Shown: one piece after another, positions 8,438 to 17,340 of the stretch | How positions within the stretch are numbered: the stretch's first letter is position 1 | Layout: every line of letters starts with the position of its first letter | NCBI GenBank assembly: GCA_041662485.1 | Contig: JBAZSJ010000004.1 | Location: 62,001-126,000, forward strand | Direction of reading: 5' to 3' | Origin: Rariglobus sp041662485 | GTDB taxonomy: Bacteria; Verrucomicrobiota; Verrucomicrobiia; Opitutales; Opitutaceae | Length of the DNA stretch: 64,000 nt | Notes under the pieces: generated by a model | Databases searched by the model: none | The model's input: only the letters and a program-made list of their open reading frames with translations | What the model was told of the DNA's origin: nothing | Translations under genes and position numbers: made by a program

Positions 8438-8447
8438 TATCCCCGCC

Positions 8448-9431
8448 ATGTCCGCGATTTTCAACGCCCTGCCCGGGATCGAGGTGCCCGTCGGCACGAT
8501 CAAGCACAGTCTCACGAGCATGTGGGACGACACCGCCGCAAAGGGCGGGGCCGCTCCCGCTTCCGACGACGCCAAGGCGACCCAGGTGAACTTCGTGATG
8601 CACCTAGGCTTCAACACGACCGCCGAGGATGCCGTCGTGCAGTTTCAGACGGCCGTGGCCTTTTCACGCCGCTATCCCTGTCGTGTTGTCGTGCTGTGCC
8701 CGATGGCGGACGATACCGCAGCCATCGAGGTGCGCGCCAAGATCTACGGCGAGTGCCACCTCGGGAAATCGAAGGGGGACACCCGCTGCTGCGAGTTTGT
8801 GATGCTGACCTACTCGTTTGGAGCGCGGACATTCATCGAGGACCAAGTATCCATCTGCCTTTCGAGCGATCTGCCGCTTTACTACTGGGCGCACCGGTTT
8901 GTCTCCAGCGCGCGCATAAACCAGTTCAAGTATCTGCTCGGCCGCGCCAAACGCGTCTTGCTGGACAGTGCGCTTGTGCCGGCTGACGCGCTCACGTTTC
9001 CCTGGCCGCGCCCCGAGGCGTTGCGCGATCTGGCTTATGCCCGTCTGCTTCCCGTGCGCCAGACGCTCGGACAGTTTTTAAGCGCCTATGAGCCGGCCAA
9101 GTTGGTTGACGGCCTCACCGGCGTGACGCTGCGCCACCAAGGCGCGGTCACCGCCGAAGCCAACGTCCTCCTGGGCTGGGTGAAAACACGGCTTGAAGGC
9201 TGCGGCGCGAAGCCGGAACAGCTGAAGATGACCGTCGAGGCGTCCGAAGCGGGCGTTTCGTTCGACCTGAACTTCACCTATGGCAATGCGCACCATTTCA
9301 GGTGGAGCGGTGATTTGTCCCACGGCAGCGCGCACTTTGATGCAGACTTTGGCACCGGGCGCACCTTGCTGCCCACCGCGGTCAGTCTGCTCAAGCCCGA
9401 GGCGGCGCTGGGCGAGGCGATGTTCTTCTGA
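8448..9431 (+). CDS. opcA: Glucose-6-phosphate dehydrogenase assembly protein OpcA-like
   Basis: A 327-residue protein lying between zwf and pgl. Its N-terminal half ('NFVMHLGFNTTAEDAVVQFQTAVAFSRRYPCRVVVL' region, about residues 45-85, then 'GARTFIEDQVSICLSSDLPLYYW') matches the OpcA family, which in cyanobacteria and actinobacteria binds and redox-tunes Zwf. The context supports the same role. Start at ATG 8448 after zwf; an open frame continues upstream within zwf but is only an overlap artefact. Regulation by redox state is known for the family and is not visible in this sequence. Confidence 0.88.
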   Translation: MSAIFNALPGIEVPVGTIKHSLTSMWDDTAAKGGAAPASDDAKATQVNFVMHLGFNTTAEDAVVQFQTAVAFSRRYPCRVVVLCPMADDTAAIEVRAKIYGECHLGKSKGDTRCCEFVMLTYSFGARTFIEDQVSICLSSDLPLYYWAHRFVSSARINQFKYLLGRAKRVLLDSALVPADALTFPWPRPEALRDLAYARLLPVRQTLGQFLSAYEPAKLVDGLTGVTLRHQGAVTAEANVLLGWVKTRLEGCGAKPEQLKMTVEASEAGVSFDLNFTYGNAHHFRWSGDLSHGSAHFDADFGTGRTLLPTAVSLLKPEAALGEAMFF

Positions 9432-9449
9432 ACCGGCGAATATATTTTC

Positions 9450-10181
9450 ATGACTGAGCGAACCACGGACTACGGCAGATTTTTAGTCGGCACCAAGGAA
9501 CAGATTTTCGAAAAAGCCGCCGCGCTGGGAATCGAGGCGCACGCGCGCACGAAGTCGAAAAACTTCACGTGGGCGTTCACCGGCGGCTCCACGCCGCAGG
9601 ACTGGTATCGCTGGGTCGCATCGACGAAGGCGCTTCCGGCGGGTGTGCTGGCGAACACGCATTTCACGGTGAGCGACGAGCGCCACGTGCCGCTCAACAG
9701 CGACCAGAGCAACTTCGGCAATGCCGAGCGTCTGCTGATGGAGCCGCTGGGCGTGCCGACGGAGCATCGTCATCCGTGGGTAGTCGCCTACGAACCGCCG
9801 GCGACCGCCGAGGCCTACCGTCGCACCATGATGATCCTCGCCGGACCGGGCAAAGGCTACGACGTGTGTTTTCTCGGCATGGGGGATGACTCGCACACCG
9901 CCTCGTTTTTTCCGGGGAGTCCGTTGCTGGAAGACGACGGCAACCTGCCGTTTGCCGCGCTCGACGTCCCGGACAAGGGCTGGCGCCTCACGATCACTCC
10001 GGCGGGTCTGCGCTCCTGCGGACTCATCGTGGTGATGGCACTTGGCGCAGGCAAAGCCGAGGCGCTGCGTCGCGTTCTCCACGACCCGTTTGATCCGCTC
10101 AAGGTGCCGGCGCAGATTTTGCAGACGTGCTCGGATCGCGTCGTCTGGCTCGTGGACGAAGCGGCGGCGGCGCGGATTTAG
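9450..10181 (+). CDS. pgl: 6-phosphogluconolactonase
   Basis: A 243-residue enzyme of the DevB/SOL family that hydrolyses 6-phosphogluconolactone to 6-phosphogluconate, the second step of the oxidative pentose phosphate pathway. Family features are 'FTGGSTPQDWYRW' (sugar-phosphate binding, about 39-51), 'FTVSDERHVPLNSDQSN' (about 72-88) and 'GMGDDSHTASFFPG' (about 142-155), where the Asp-x-His pair is catalytic. It starts 18 bases after opcA, so the three genes form one operon. A terminator-like hairpin follows at 10224. Confidence 0.95.
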   Translation: MTERTTDYGRFLVGTKEQIFEKAAALGIEAHARTKSKNFTWAFTGGSTPQDWYRWVASTKALPAGVLANTHFTVSDERHVPLNSDQSNFGNAERLLMEPLGVPTEHRHPWVVAYEPPATAEAYRRTMMILAGPGKGYDVCFLGMGDDSHTASFFPGSPLLEDDGNLPFAALDVPDKGWRLTITPAGLRSCGLIVVMALGAGKAEALRRVLHDPFDPLKVPAQILQTCSDRVVWLVDEAAAARI

Positions 10182-10221
10182 AGCATTTCACATAAAACCG
10201 TAGCCGTAATTGGCCGCGCGG

Positions 10222-10256
10222 AGGACGGACCTCCAGGTCCGTCTTGATATTTTTTG
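10222..10256. terminator. Hairpin with T-run between converging pgl and MFS genes
   Basis: GACGGACC-TCCA-GGTCCGTC at 10224-10243 forms an eight-base-pair stem, followed by TTGATATTTTTT. It lies between the 3' ends of two converging genes, as expected for a shared terminator. The palindrome also resembles the larger pair at 57816-57891, so it may be a repeat reused as terminator. Confidence 0.6.
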
Positions 10257-10307
10257 AGGACGGCCAATCGAGTCGGACCGGGAGCAGCCTCCTTTCAAGC
10301 CACAGTT

Positions 10308-11741
10308 TTATTCTGATTTGTGCCGGCTCACGTTGTCGCCGTCGTTCGGATGAAGCCGGCGAAAGAGCAGGGTGGTTGCCAGCGTCATCACGCCCAGCGC
10401 GACAAAGCTGCTGCGAATGGCCGTGGACAGGGTCGCTGAAGCGACCGAGCCCTGCTCGAAACCCAGAAACATCGCGGTGAGCAGCGAAGCCGTGGCGACG
10501 CCGAAGCTCATCGAGAGCTGCTGGGCGACGCTGCTCATGCTGCTGCCCATGCTGGTGTCCTTGGCATCAAGGTCGGCAAACGTGAGCGAGTTGATGCTCG
10601 TGTAGTGCAGCGACATCAGGAACCCGAAGGCGAACGCCTGTGCGATGATGACCCACACGGGGGTTGCGGCGGTGACGGTGGCGAAAAGCGCGATGAGCCC
10701 GCCGAGCGCCATCGTGTTGTAGAGCAAAATCCGCCGGTAGCCGAAGCGGTGGAGAATGTGCGGCACGACCATCTTTAACGTCATCGCGGCGAGCGGCTGA
10801 GGCATGATGAGCAACGCCGCATGAACGGGGCTGTAGCCAAGCCCGACCTGATAATAGAGCGGCAGGAGAAAAGGCATTCCGCCGATGCCTATGCGCGACA
10901 AAAAACTACCGGTCACGGCGGTGCCAAAGGTGCGCTTGCGGAAGAGCGCCACCCGCAGCAGCGGATGCGGCGTGCGCAGCGCGTGTCTCACGTAGAGAAA
11001 GAGCAGCGCGAGCGATACGCCGAGCATGGCCATCAGATCAGGCAGGTTCGTGGTGTGTTCTCCGAACACCTCCAAAACGTGGGACAGCAGGGCGACGCCG
11101 AGGCCGAAAAGGATGAAGCCGGTGAAATCGAGCTTCTCGCTGCGTTCCGCCCGGTAGTCAGGCATGTATCGGTAAACGAAAAACAGACTGATCAGCCCGA
11201 TGGGCACGTTGATGAAAAAGATGACGCGCCAGTGAAAGTAACCGACGATCAAGCCGCCGACGAGCGGTCCGATGAGTGGTCCGATCAATCCGGGAATGAC
11301 GACGAAGCTCATGGCCCGGATGAGCTCCGATTTGTCGAAGGTGCGGACGATGGCGATGCGTCCAACGGGCATCATCATGGCGCCGCCGATGCCTTGGAGG
11401 ATGCGTGCCGCCACCAAAAAATGGACGCTGGTCGAAAGGCCGCAGAGCAGCGATCCGAGGGCAAAAATGCCGATGGCGGTGGAGAATACCCGTCGCGTGC
11501 CGAACCGATCTGCAATCCAGCCGCTCAGTGGAATGAAAAGCGCCAGACTGAGCGTATAACTTGTGAGCGCCGATTTAAGACTGAGCGGTGCGACCGCCAG
11601 TGCGCCGGCGATGGTGGGCACCGCCGTGTTCAGGATGGTCATGTCCAGCGACTCCATGAAAAACGAAATCGCCACCAGCCAGGGGAGGAGGCGCTTGATC
11701 GTTTCGACGGAGGCGGGCGTCGGTTTGGCGTCCGTGGACAT
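10308..11741 (-). CDS. MFS drug:H+ antiporter, DHA2 (EmrB/QacA-like) family
   Basis: A 477-residue inner-membrane transporter of the major facilitator superfamily. The first helix carries 'ESLDMTILNTAVPTIAGAL' (DHA2 motif D1), loop 2-3 has 'GWIADRFGTRRVF' (MFS motif A), helix 4 'RILQGIGGAMMMPVGR' (motif B) and helix 5 'VVIPGLIGPLIGPLVGG' (antiporter motif C). Predicted to export toxic compounds by proton exchange; substrates unknown. ATG at 11741 is preceded by no other good start. It stands alone, converges on pgl, and its upstream region holds a REP pair. The C-terminus ends in a short charged tail. Confidence 0.9.
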   Translation of the reverse strand: MSTDAKPTPASVETIKRLLPWLVAISFFMESLDMTILNTAVPTIAGALAVAPLSLKSALTSYTLSLALFIPLSGWIADRFGTRRVFSTAIGIFALGSLLCGLSTSVHFLVAARILQGIGGAMMMPVGRIAIVRTFDKSELIRAMSFVVIPGLIGPLIGPLVGGLIVGYFHWRVIFFINVPIGLISLFFVYRYMPDYRAERSEKLDFTGFILFGLGVALLSHVLEVFGEHTTNLPDLMAMLGVSLALLFLYVRHALRTPHPLLRVALFRKRTFGTAVTGSFLSRIGIGGMPFLLPLYYQVGLGYSPVHAALLIMPQPLAAMTLKMVVPHILHRFGYRRILLYNTMALGGLIALFATVTAATPVWVIIAQAFAFGFLMSLHYTSINSLTFADLDAKDTSMGSSMSSVAQQLSMSFGVATASLLTAMFLGFEQGSVASATLSTAIRSSFVALGVMTLATTLLFRRLHPNDGDNVSRHKSE

Positions 11742-11770
11742 GGCAGAGGGAGCGTGCTGATTTTTCCGAA

Positions 11771-11830
11771 TGTAGGAGCGGCTTTACGCCGCGATGGTTT
11801 TCGGAATCGCGGCATAAAGCCGCTCCTACA
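11771..11830. repeat. Inverted pair of REP palindromes (family C)
   Basis: 11771-11795 (starting TGTAGGAGCGGC) is almost the exact reverse complement of 11806-11830 (ending GCCGCTCCTACA), with a ten-base spacer. Each arm contains its own short palindrome. The sequence closely resembles the REP elements familiar from Pseudomonas and Xanthomonas. It lies between the starts/ends of the MFS and fcl genes. Confidence 0.85.
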
Positions 11831-11854
11831 CTCGGGCCTCCGGTCAGGCGGCGG

Positions 11855-12790
11855 CTATTGCCGCAAGATACCGGCGGCCTGTTCGGCGAGGAAGGAGGCG
11901 TAGGTTTTTTCCAGGCCGGTGCGCAGGTTGAGGCGGGCGCTCCAGCCGAGTTTACTCAGGCGGGAAACATCCATGAGCTTGCGCGGTGTGCCGTCGGGCT
12001 TGGTCGAATCCCAGGTGATTTTGCCTTTGAATCCGGTCACTTCGGCAACGGTTTCGGTGAGCTCTTTGATCGTCACGTCGGTGCCGGTGCCCACGTTGAT
12101 CCAGTCGGGCGGGTTGCCTTGTTTCAGGATAAAGGCGCAGGCGTCGGCGAGGTCGTCCACGTGGAGGAATTCGCGGCGCGGTGTGCCCGTGCCCCAGGCG
12201 ACCACCTCGGTCTTGCCGGCGAGGCGCGCCTCATGGAAGCGGCGGATGAGCGCGGGGAGAACGTGGGAGTTTTGAGGATGATAGTTGTCGCCCGGACCGT
12301 AAAGATTGGTGGGCATGGCCGAGTGGAAGCGCACGCCGTATTGCTTGCGGTAGTATTGGCAGAGTTTGAGGCCGGCGATCTTGGCGATGGCGTAGGCCTC
12401 GTTGGTGGGTTCAAGCTCGCTGGTGAGCAGGCAGTCCTCGGGCATGGGCTGCGGGGCGTGTTTGGGGTAGATGCACGAGCTGCCAAGAAAAAGCAGATTT
12501 TTGACGCCGTTCTTCCAGGCGGCGTGGATCGTGTGGGAGGCGACGGCGAGGTTCTCGTAGATGAAATCGGCCGGGTAGGTGTTGTTGGCGTGGATGCCTC
12601 CGACCTTGGCGGCGGCGATGATGGCGACGTCAGGTTTTTCGGTGGCGAAGAAGTCGTCCACGGCCGCCTGGGAAAGGAGGTCGAGTTCCTTGCGGGTGCG
12701 GAGCACAAGCGTCGTGTCCGGTTCGTTTTGGTAGCGGCGCACGAGCGCGGAGCCGACCATGCCGTTGTGACCTGAGATGTAGAGTTTCAT
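11855..12790 (-). CDS. fcl: GDP-L-fucose synthase
   Basis: A 311-residue epimerase/reductase converting GDP-4-keto-6-deoxymannose to GDP-L-fucose with NADPH. Extended SDR features: nucleotide motif 'SGHNGMVGSALVRRY' (about 5-19), 'LGSSCIYPK' with the catalytic Ser, and 'EAYAIAKIAGLKLC' with the catalytic Tyr-x3-Lys (about 133-146). Length is typical. The ATG at 12790 was chosen because the conserved beta-strand begins at residue 2; the frame stays open further upstream but overlaps gmd. It follows gmd by 20 bases, so both are co-transcribed and supply fucose for surface polysaccharide. Confidence 0.95.
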   Translation of the reverse strand: MKLYISGHNGMVGSALVRRYQNEPDTTLVLRTRKELDLLSQAAVDDFFATEKPDVAIIAAAKVGGIHANNTYPADFIYENLAVASHTIHAAWKNGVKNLLFLGSSCIYPKHAPQPMPEDCLLTSELEPTNEAYAIAKIAGLKLCQYYRKQYGVRFHSAMPTNLYGPGDNYHPQNSHVLPALIRRFHEARLAGKTEVVAWGTGTPRREFLHVDDLADACAFILKQGNPPDWINVGTGTDVTIKELTETVAEVTGFKGKITWDSTKPDGTPRKLMDVSRLSKLGWSARLNLRTGLEKTYASFLAEQAAGILRQ

Positions 12791-12810
12791 ACCGGGGGGG
12801 GCCGCTGGGT

Positions 12811-13827
12811 TCAGAGTTTGGGCAGCTGGGCGATCTGGGCCTCGTGCTTGGCGAGCTCGATGTCGTGATCGACCATGATCCCGACGAGTTCTTTGAAGCG
12901 GACCTTGGGCTCCCAGCCGAGTTGTTTCTTGGCCTTGGCGGGATCGCCAATGAGGAGTTCGACCTCGGCGGGGCGTTCGTAGCGGGCGTCGTATTTGACG
13001 TATTTCTCCCAATCGAGGCCGGCGCGGGCGAAGGCGACCTGGCAGAATTCCTTCACGCTGTGGGTTTCGTTGGTGCCAACGACATAGTCGTCGGCCTGGT
13101 CCTGCTGAAGCATCATCCACATCATTTCCACGTATTCCTTGGCGTAGCCCCAGTCGCGCTGGGCGTCGAGGTTGCCGAGGACGAGGGCGTCCTGAAGGCC
13201 GAGTTTGATTCGGCCGACCGCGCGGGTGATCTTGCGGGTGACGAAGGTTTCGCCGCGGCGGGGCGACTCGTGGTTGAAGAGAATGCCGTTGGAGGCATGG
13301 AGATTGTAGGACTCGCGGTAGTTCACCGTGAGCCAGTAGGCATACATCTTGGCGCAACCGTAGGGAGAACGGGGCCAGAAAGGCGTTTTCTCGGTCTGCG
13401 GAACTTCCTGCACCTTGCCAAACATCTCGGATGATGAGGCTTGGTAGAAGCGGACTTTTTTGACGAGGCCGGCCTCGCGAACGGCTTCGAGAATGCGTTG
13501 CGCGCCGAGGCCGACGATGTCGCCGGTGTATTCCGGCACGTCAAAGGAAACGCGAACGTGGGACTGGGCGCCGAGGTTGTAGATTTCGTCGGGCTGGAGC
13601 TCGTAGAGGAGCTTAACCATCTGCACCGAGTCTGCCAGGTCGCCGTAGTGCAGGAACAGGCGGACGCCGTTGACGAGGGGATCGTTGTAGAGGTGATCGA
13701 TCCGGCTCGTGTTGAAGGTGGAGGCGCGGCGGATGACGCCGTGAACCTCGTAGCCTTTGGCGAGCAGCAGCTCGGCGAGATAAGATCCGTCCTGGCCGGT
13801 GATGCCGGTGATGAGGGCTTTCTTCAT
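12811..13827 (-). CDS. gmd: GDP-mannose 4,6-dehydratase
   Basis: A 338-residue SDR enzyme converting GDP-mannose to GDP-4-keto-6-deoxymannose. Motifs: 'ALITGITGQDGSYLAELL' (about 4-21), the Gmd signature 'VIRRASTFNTSRIDHLY', 'ASSSEMFGKVQEVPQTE' and the catalytic 'SPYGCAKMYAYW' (Tyr-x3-Lys, about 153-164). The gmd-fcl pair gives a complete GDP-L-fucose route. No glycosyltransferase is adjacent. First gene of the pair; no obvious promoter motif is seen in the 120 bases upstream. Confidence 0.96.
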   Translation of the reverse strand: MKKALITGITGQDGSYLAELLLAKGYEVHGVIRRASTFNTSRIDHLYNDPLVNGVRLFLHYGDLADSVQMVKLLYELQPDEIYNLGAQSHVRVSFDVPEYTGDIVGLGAQRILEAVREAGLVKKVRFYQASSSEMFGKVQEVPQTEKTPFWPRSPYGCAKMYAYWLTVNYRESYNLHASNGILFNHESPRRGETFVTRKITRAVGRIKLGLQDALVLGNLDAQRDWGYAKEYVEMMWMMLQQDQADDYVVGTNETHSVKEFCQVAFARAGLDWEKYVKYDARYERPAEVELLIGDPAKAKKQLGWEPKVRFKELVGIMVDHDIELAKHEAQIAQLPKL

Positions 13828-13949
13828 GGAAGGAGCGAAAGTTGCGTCACGTCGCGCCGCCGGGCAAGTCTGTATGCGCGATATCCCCGCGACGCAGCCG
13901 GCAATTGGCCGTCGCAGGGGAACGTGATGCCTGCCGCCGCAGGCTCCGA

Positions 13950-14879
13950 CTAGAAGCGCGTGGAGAGTCCGACGGAAAGATAGGCTGTCGAAGCTCCTTT
14001 TAGTTCGTAGCCGCGCTCGAAGTAGTCGAAGCGGCGGTCGACCACCATGCCGCCGTCAAGATTCAGCGAGAGCGAATCGCTGAGCTTCCATTCGAAGCCG
14101 CCGCCTGCGCGGATTTCGCGATACTCCAAGAATGTGTCGCCGAGGCCCGGCGCCAAGGCCGTTCCGACATGATACGTGCCTCCCTGGAATCGCAGGCCGC
14201 CCTTGAGCGTCCACTTTTCAGTGAGCTGGTAGGTGACTTCCGTCCGGGGTAATCCGACCGACAGCATCCAGTCGGGGAGAAAATCCCAACGCACGCCAAA
14301 CACCGGAAACACCTCGTTGTTGCTGTTGGGATCAAAACGAACGCCCAGATCCCAGGCCAGGGTCGGGCTGTATCGCTTGCCCACACTCACGATAACCGGA
14401 GCGCTGAAACCATCGCTTGATGATCCCGATCCGTCGGAGGACACGCCGGGCCGGACGACCAGCGTGGCCCGCCAATTGTTCTCGTCCTCGCCGCCGAAGA
14501 ATTTGGTCGCGCTCAGGGAGAGTCCAAACGATTCCAGTTTGTCCGGCAACGGGACGGCGCCCGTGAGTTCAAGGTCCGTGGTGTTGGCAAACACACCGGT
14601 GCGGAAGCGCCATTCCTCGAAGAGGCGAAAACTCATGCCCGCTTCGATTTCGGCGCGCTTCACTTCGATTTCGCCGACCTTGGCGCCCCGCTCCAAATCT
14701 CCATTGGTGGAGGCTGAGTAGTTGGCGGAGACGTCAAAATCGGGGGAAAAGCCTGGTTGCGGCTCCGCGGCTTTCGCCACGGGCATGACAAGGCCGATTG
14801 TTGCGACGCACAACAGGGGCCGCCGAAGCGACTCCAGAATATCGTGCAATGCGCGGTGCTTGGATTTGGTTGTTTTCAT
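13950..14879 (-). CDS. Outer-membrane beta-barrel protein (DUF6268-like)
   Basis: A 309-residue secreted protein. Residues 1 to about 37 form a signal peptide ('LCVATIGLVMPVAKA' before the likely cleavage). The rest consists of alternating short strands such as 'WRATLVVRPGV', 'WDLGVRFDP' and 'EWKLSDSLSLNLDGG', and the final residues 'AYLSVGLSTRF' end with Phe, the outer-membrane barrel insertion signal. Pattern and length fit the DUF6268 group of outer-membrane proteins; the family name is a tentative match. Function is unknown. It precedes the mlaA-exporter run in the same direction, with about 70 bases between. Confidence 0.7.
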   Translation of the reverse strand: MKTTKSKHRALHDILESLRRPLLCVATIGLVMPVAKAAEPQPGFSPDFDVSANYSASTNGDLERGAKVGEIEVKRAEIEAGMSFRLFEEWRFRTGVFANTTDLELTGAVPLPDKLESFGLSLSATKFFGGEDENNWRATLVVRPGVSSDGSGSSSDGFSAPVIVSVGKRYSPTLAWDLGVRFDPNSNNEVFPVFGVRWDFLPDWMLSVGLPRTEVTYQLTEKWTLKGGLRFQGGTYHVGTALAPGLGDTFLEYREIRAGGGFEWKLSDSLSLNLDGGMVVDRRFDYFERGYELKGASTAYLSVGLSTRF

Positions 14880-14948
14880 ATTAGTATAGTTACGGGGAAA
14901 TTTTTGGTTATCGGTGTCTGTTGGGACGGTGATGGTTTCGAGCGGCGG

Positions 14949-15743
14949 TTATTTTTTAATTTCCGCGGCCCGGTGGCTGACGAAGGCGTTGCGGACGGCG
15001 AGATAGGGATCGATCGCATCCTTGGTCATGGCCTCGTAGGCGTGGACGCCGGTAGGCAGGTCGCTCAGGAAGCCTGCGACAAAAACCGGCATTCTGTAGT
15101 CAGGGCCAATCCATTCGCGGTTGCCCACGTTGAGCGTGTCCCAGTTGGTCGGCGTCAGGACGAAATTACCGACCGAGCCGAGAAGTTCACGCGGGTTCGA
15201 CGGACCCATTATCGGCAGCACCAGGTAGGGTCCGGCGGGAATCCGCCAGGCGCCGAAAACCTGGCCCATGTCCTCTTCCGGCAAATCTGCGAGCGTGGGG
15301 ATGCGTTCGGCGGTGCGAAACAGGCCGCCGACTCCGCCGACTGTGTTGACGGCGAATTTCCCTGTCTCCTTCGCGGCTAGCCGGCCCTTGCCCTGGAGCA
15401 GGGAACTCACGAGGCGCACGGGATACTTCACGTTGTCGAACGCGTTATGAAGCCCCTTGCGCACCGGTTTGGGCGCGACGAACTCGTAACCGCGGTTGAG
15501 CGGACGCAGCGCGTAGGTGAACACGCCGTCGTTGAACCGAAACATGGCGCGATTGAACCCCTCAAAGGGATCATTGACCACGAGGACCGGCTCGTCTTCG
15601 GGGGAGGTCGAGAGGTCGGGCGAGGGCAACACCTGCGCTTGGGCGCTGAGTGCGGTGACAAATAACGCCGGACAAGCGGCGGAGCGTAACAGCTTGCGAA
15701 GCAGGGCCGGCAAGCAGGCGGTGGGAGGGACGGACGGTTTCAT
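14949..15743 (-). CDS. mlaA: MlaA/VacJ family outer-membrane lipid-asymmetry protein
   Basis: A 264-residue MlaA homologue. Members sit in the outer membrane and remove misplaced phospholipids, handing them to the Mla pathway. Blocks: 'VNDPFEGFNRAMFRFND' (about 57-73), 'NRGYEFVAPKPVRKGLHN', 'GRLAAKETGKFAVNTVGGVGGL' region and 'GVYLVLPI'-like 'GPYLVLPIMGPSNPREL'. The N-terminus has a signal sequence ending near 'SAQAQ' but no lipobox cysteine, unlike E. coli MlaA. No mlaBCDEF genes are in the window. It is the last gene after the nodT-type channel gene, 13 bases downstream, so it is probably co-expressed with the ABC exporter. Confidence 0.92.
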   Translation of the reverse strand: MKPSVPPTACLPALLRKLLRSAACPALFVTALSAQAQVLPSPDLSTSPEDEPVLVVNDPFEGFNRAMFRFNDGVFTYALRPLNRGYEFVAPKPVRKGLHNAFDNVKYPVRLVSSLLQGKGRLAAKETGKFAVNTVGGVGGLFRTAERIPTLADLPEEDMGQVFGAWRIPAGPYLVLPIMGPSNPRELLGSVGNFVLTPTNWDTLNVGNREWIGPDYRMPVFVAGFLSDLPTGVHAYEAMTKDAIDPYLAVRNAFVSHRAAEIKK

Positions 15744-15756
15744 TTTTTTTGATTAT

Positions 15757-17340
15757 TTATCGAAGTGCTTGGTGTGGGAAAGGGGTGGGCGTCGTCGCCT
15801 TCAGGGCGACGGCACGCTCCGTCTCGGGTATGGCGAAGGCGCCCCAGCCGCCCCCGAGGGCTTTGTAGAGTGCGACGAGGTTGGTGGAGACCGCCTGCGT
15901 GCTTTGGGCCAGCAGGTCCTCCGCTTGATACTGCGAGCGCCGGGCATCGAGGACGTTCAGAAAGTCGGTAAGGCCGTTGCGATAAAGCTCACTGGCGAGC
16001 TCCACCGCACGCGCAGCAGAGGCCACCCGTTCCCGCAGCGCCTCGTGGCGCACGCGTTCTTTTGCGTAGTCGACGAGTGCGTCTTCCACCTCCTGCAACG
16101 AGGTCAGGACGGTCTTCTCATAGTCCGCCAGCGCCTCATCCTGGAGCGCGGTCTTCACGCGGACCGCGGCGCGAATGCGTCCGGCGTCGAAGATTCGCCA
16201 CTGAACCGTGGGGCCAAACGACCAGAAGCGGCTGCCGCTCTCCCACCAGTTGCTCATGCTGGCGCTCGCCAAACCTGCGCTCCCGGTCAGCGAGAACGTC
16301 GGAAACAGCTCCGCCGTCTGCACGCCGATCTGCGCCGTGGCCGCGGCCAGCCGACGTTCCGCCGCCCGCACGTCCGGCCGGCGCCGCAGCAGATCCGCGG
16401 GCAACCCCACGGGCACATCCGGCGGCGCCGACGGCACCGGTCCATCCTGCGACAATTCGGCGAGCAAGGCCCCCGGCTCGCGTCCCAGCAGGACCGCCAG
16501 ACGATGGATGGACTTTTGGCGCTGCGCTTCGAGCGTCGGCAGGTCCGAGCGCGTGCCGGTCACGAGTGTCACCGCCTGCACCACGTCGAGTTCGCTCGTG
16601 AGGCCGGCCGTGAAGCGCACGCGGGCGAGTTCCAGGGCGTCCTCTTGAGTCGCGATGGTTGCGCGGGCGAGGACGAGCCGCTGTTGCAGGCCGCGCATTT
16701 CGATGAAGTTTCTCGCCACCTCGCCGACGAGGGTGACGAGGGTGTCGCCCCACATCTCCTCGCTCGCCGAAACTTCCGCCCGCGCGGCTTCCACCGCGCG
16801 CCGCTTTTTTCCGAAAAGGTCGATTTCCCAGGCCGCGTCGAAACCGGCTTGGTAGAGATCGGAGTCGGGCGACACCCGTCCTCCGCTCGAATCGGCGTTG
16901 ATGCTGGCGCGCTCACGCGTGTAGCCCGCCGAACCGTCCAGCGTCGGTCCGAAGTTTTTCCTGGCGATGAGGTGCTGCGCCCGCGCCTGCAAAATGCGCG
17001 CGCGGGCGATGCGCAGATCGTGGTTCGCCGCCACCGCCTTCTCGACGAGATCGTTCAGGGTCGGGTCGCTGAAGAGGGTCCACCACTTTGTCGCCGCCGT
17101 CATTTCACCGACCGGGGAATCGGCGTTCCCTGCTTCGCTCCACTTTTCCGGCGGCGATGATTCCGGCGGATGATAATCCGGCCCGACGGTGGCGCAGCCC
17201 GCCATCGTCAGAAGCCCCATGACCCCCGACAACACCTTGGCGGCTGCAAGGGCCGCCCGGGATTTCGACGCGAAGTGTCCGGCCTCCCGCTCCGGGGTTT
17301 CTTGGCGCACCCGCGTGCTATGACGGCAGGGAAAGCTCAT
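15757..17340 (-). CDS. NodT/OprM-family outer-membrane efflux lipoprotein
   Basis: A 527-residue TolC-like channel. A signal peptide ends in the lipobox 'LTMAGC', so it is a lipoprotein. Two outer-membrane factor repeats follow, with features such as 'LVEKAVAANHDLRIARARI', 'YQAGFDAAWEIDLFGKKRRAVEAA', 'GLPADLLRRRPDVRAAERRLAAATAQIG' and the C-terminal half 'TVQWRIFDAGRIRAAV'. These are typical of the NodT family. It overlaps the membrane-fusion gene by four bases (17337-17340), so translation is coupled and this channel is probably the exit duct of the neighbouring ABC exporter. The first 40 residues before the signal helix are long; a shorter start inside is possible. Confidence 0.93.
   Translation of the reverse strand: MSFPCRHSTRVRQETPEREAGHFASKSRAALAAAKVLSGVMGLLTMAGCATVGPDYHPPESSPPEKWSEAGNADSPVGEMTAATKWWTLFSDPTLNDLVEKAVAANHDLRIARARILQARAQHLIARKNFGPTLDGSAGYTRERASINADSSGGRVSPDSDLYQAGFDAAWEIDLFGKKRRAVEAARAEVSASEEMWGDTLVTLVGEVARNFIEMRGLQQRLVLARATIATQEDALELARVRFTAGLTSELDVVQAVTLVTGTRSDLPTLEAQRQKSIHRLAVLLGREPGALLAELSQDGPVPSAPPDVPVGLPADLLRRRPDVRAAERRLAAATAQIGVQTAELFPTFSLTGSAGLASASMSNWWESGSRFWSFGPTVQWRIFDAGRIRAAVRVKTALQDEALADYEKTVLTSLQEVEDALVDYAKERVRHEALRERVASAARAVELASELYRNGLTDFLNVLDARRSQYQAEDLLAQSTQAVSTNLVALYKALGGGWGAFAIPETERAVALKATTPTPFPHQALR

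Noticed and set aside
10222..10256. Regulatory riboswitch between pgl and the MFS gene
   Set aside because: Only one simple stem with a T-run is present between converging genes; a terminator explains it.
12791..13357. N-terminal extension of the fucose synthase frame
   Set aside because: The extension overlaps gmd in another frame and is Arg/Pro-rich; the true start is the ATG at 12790.
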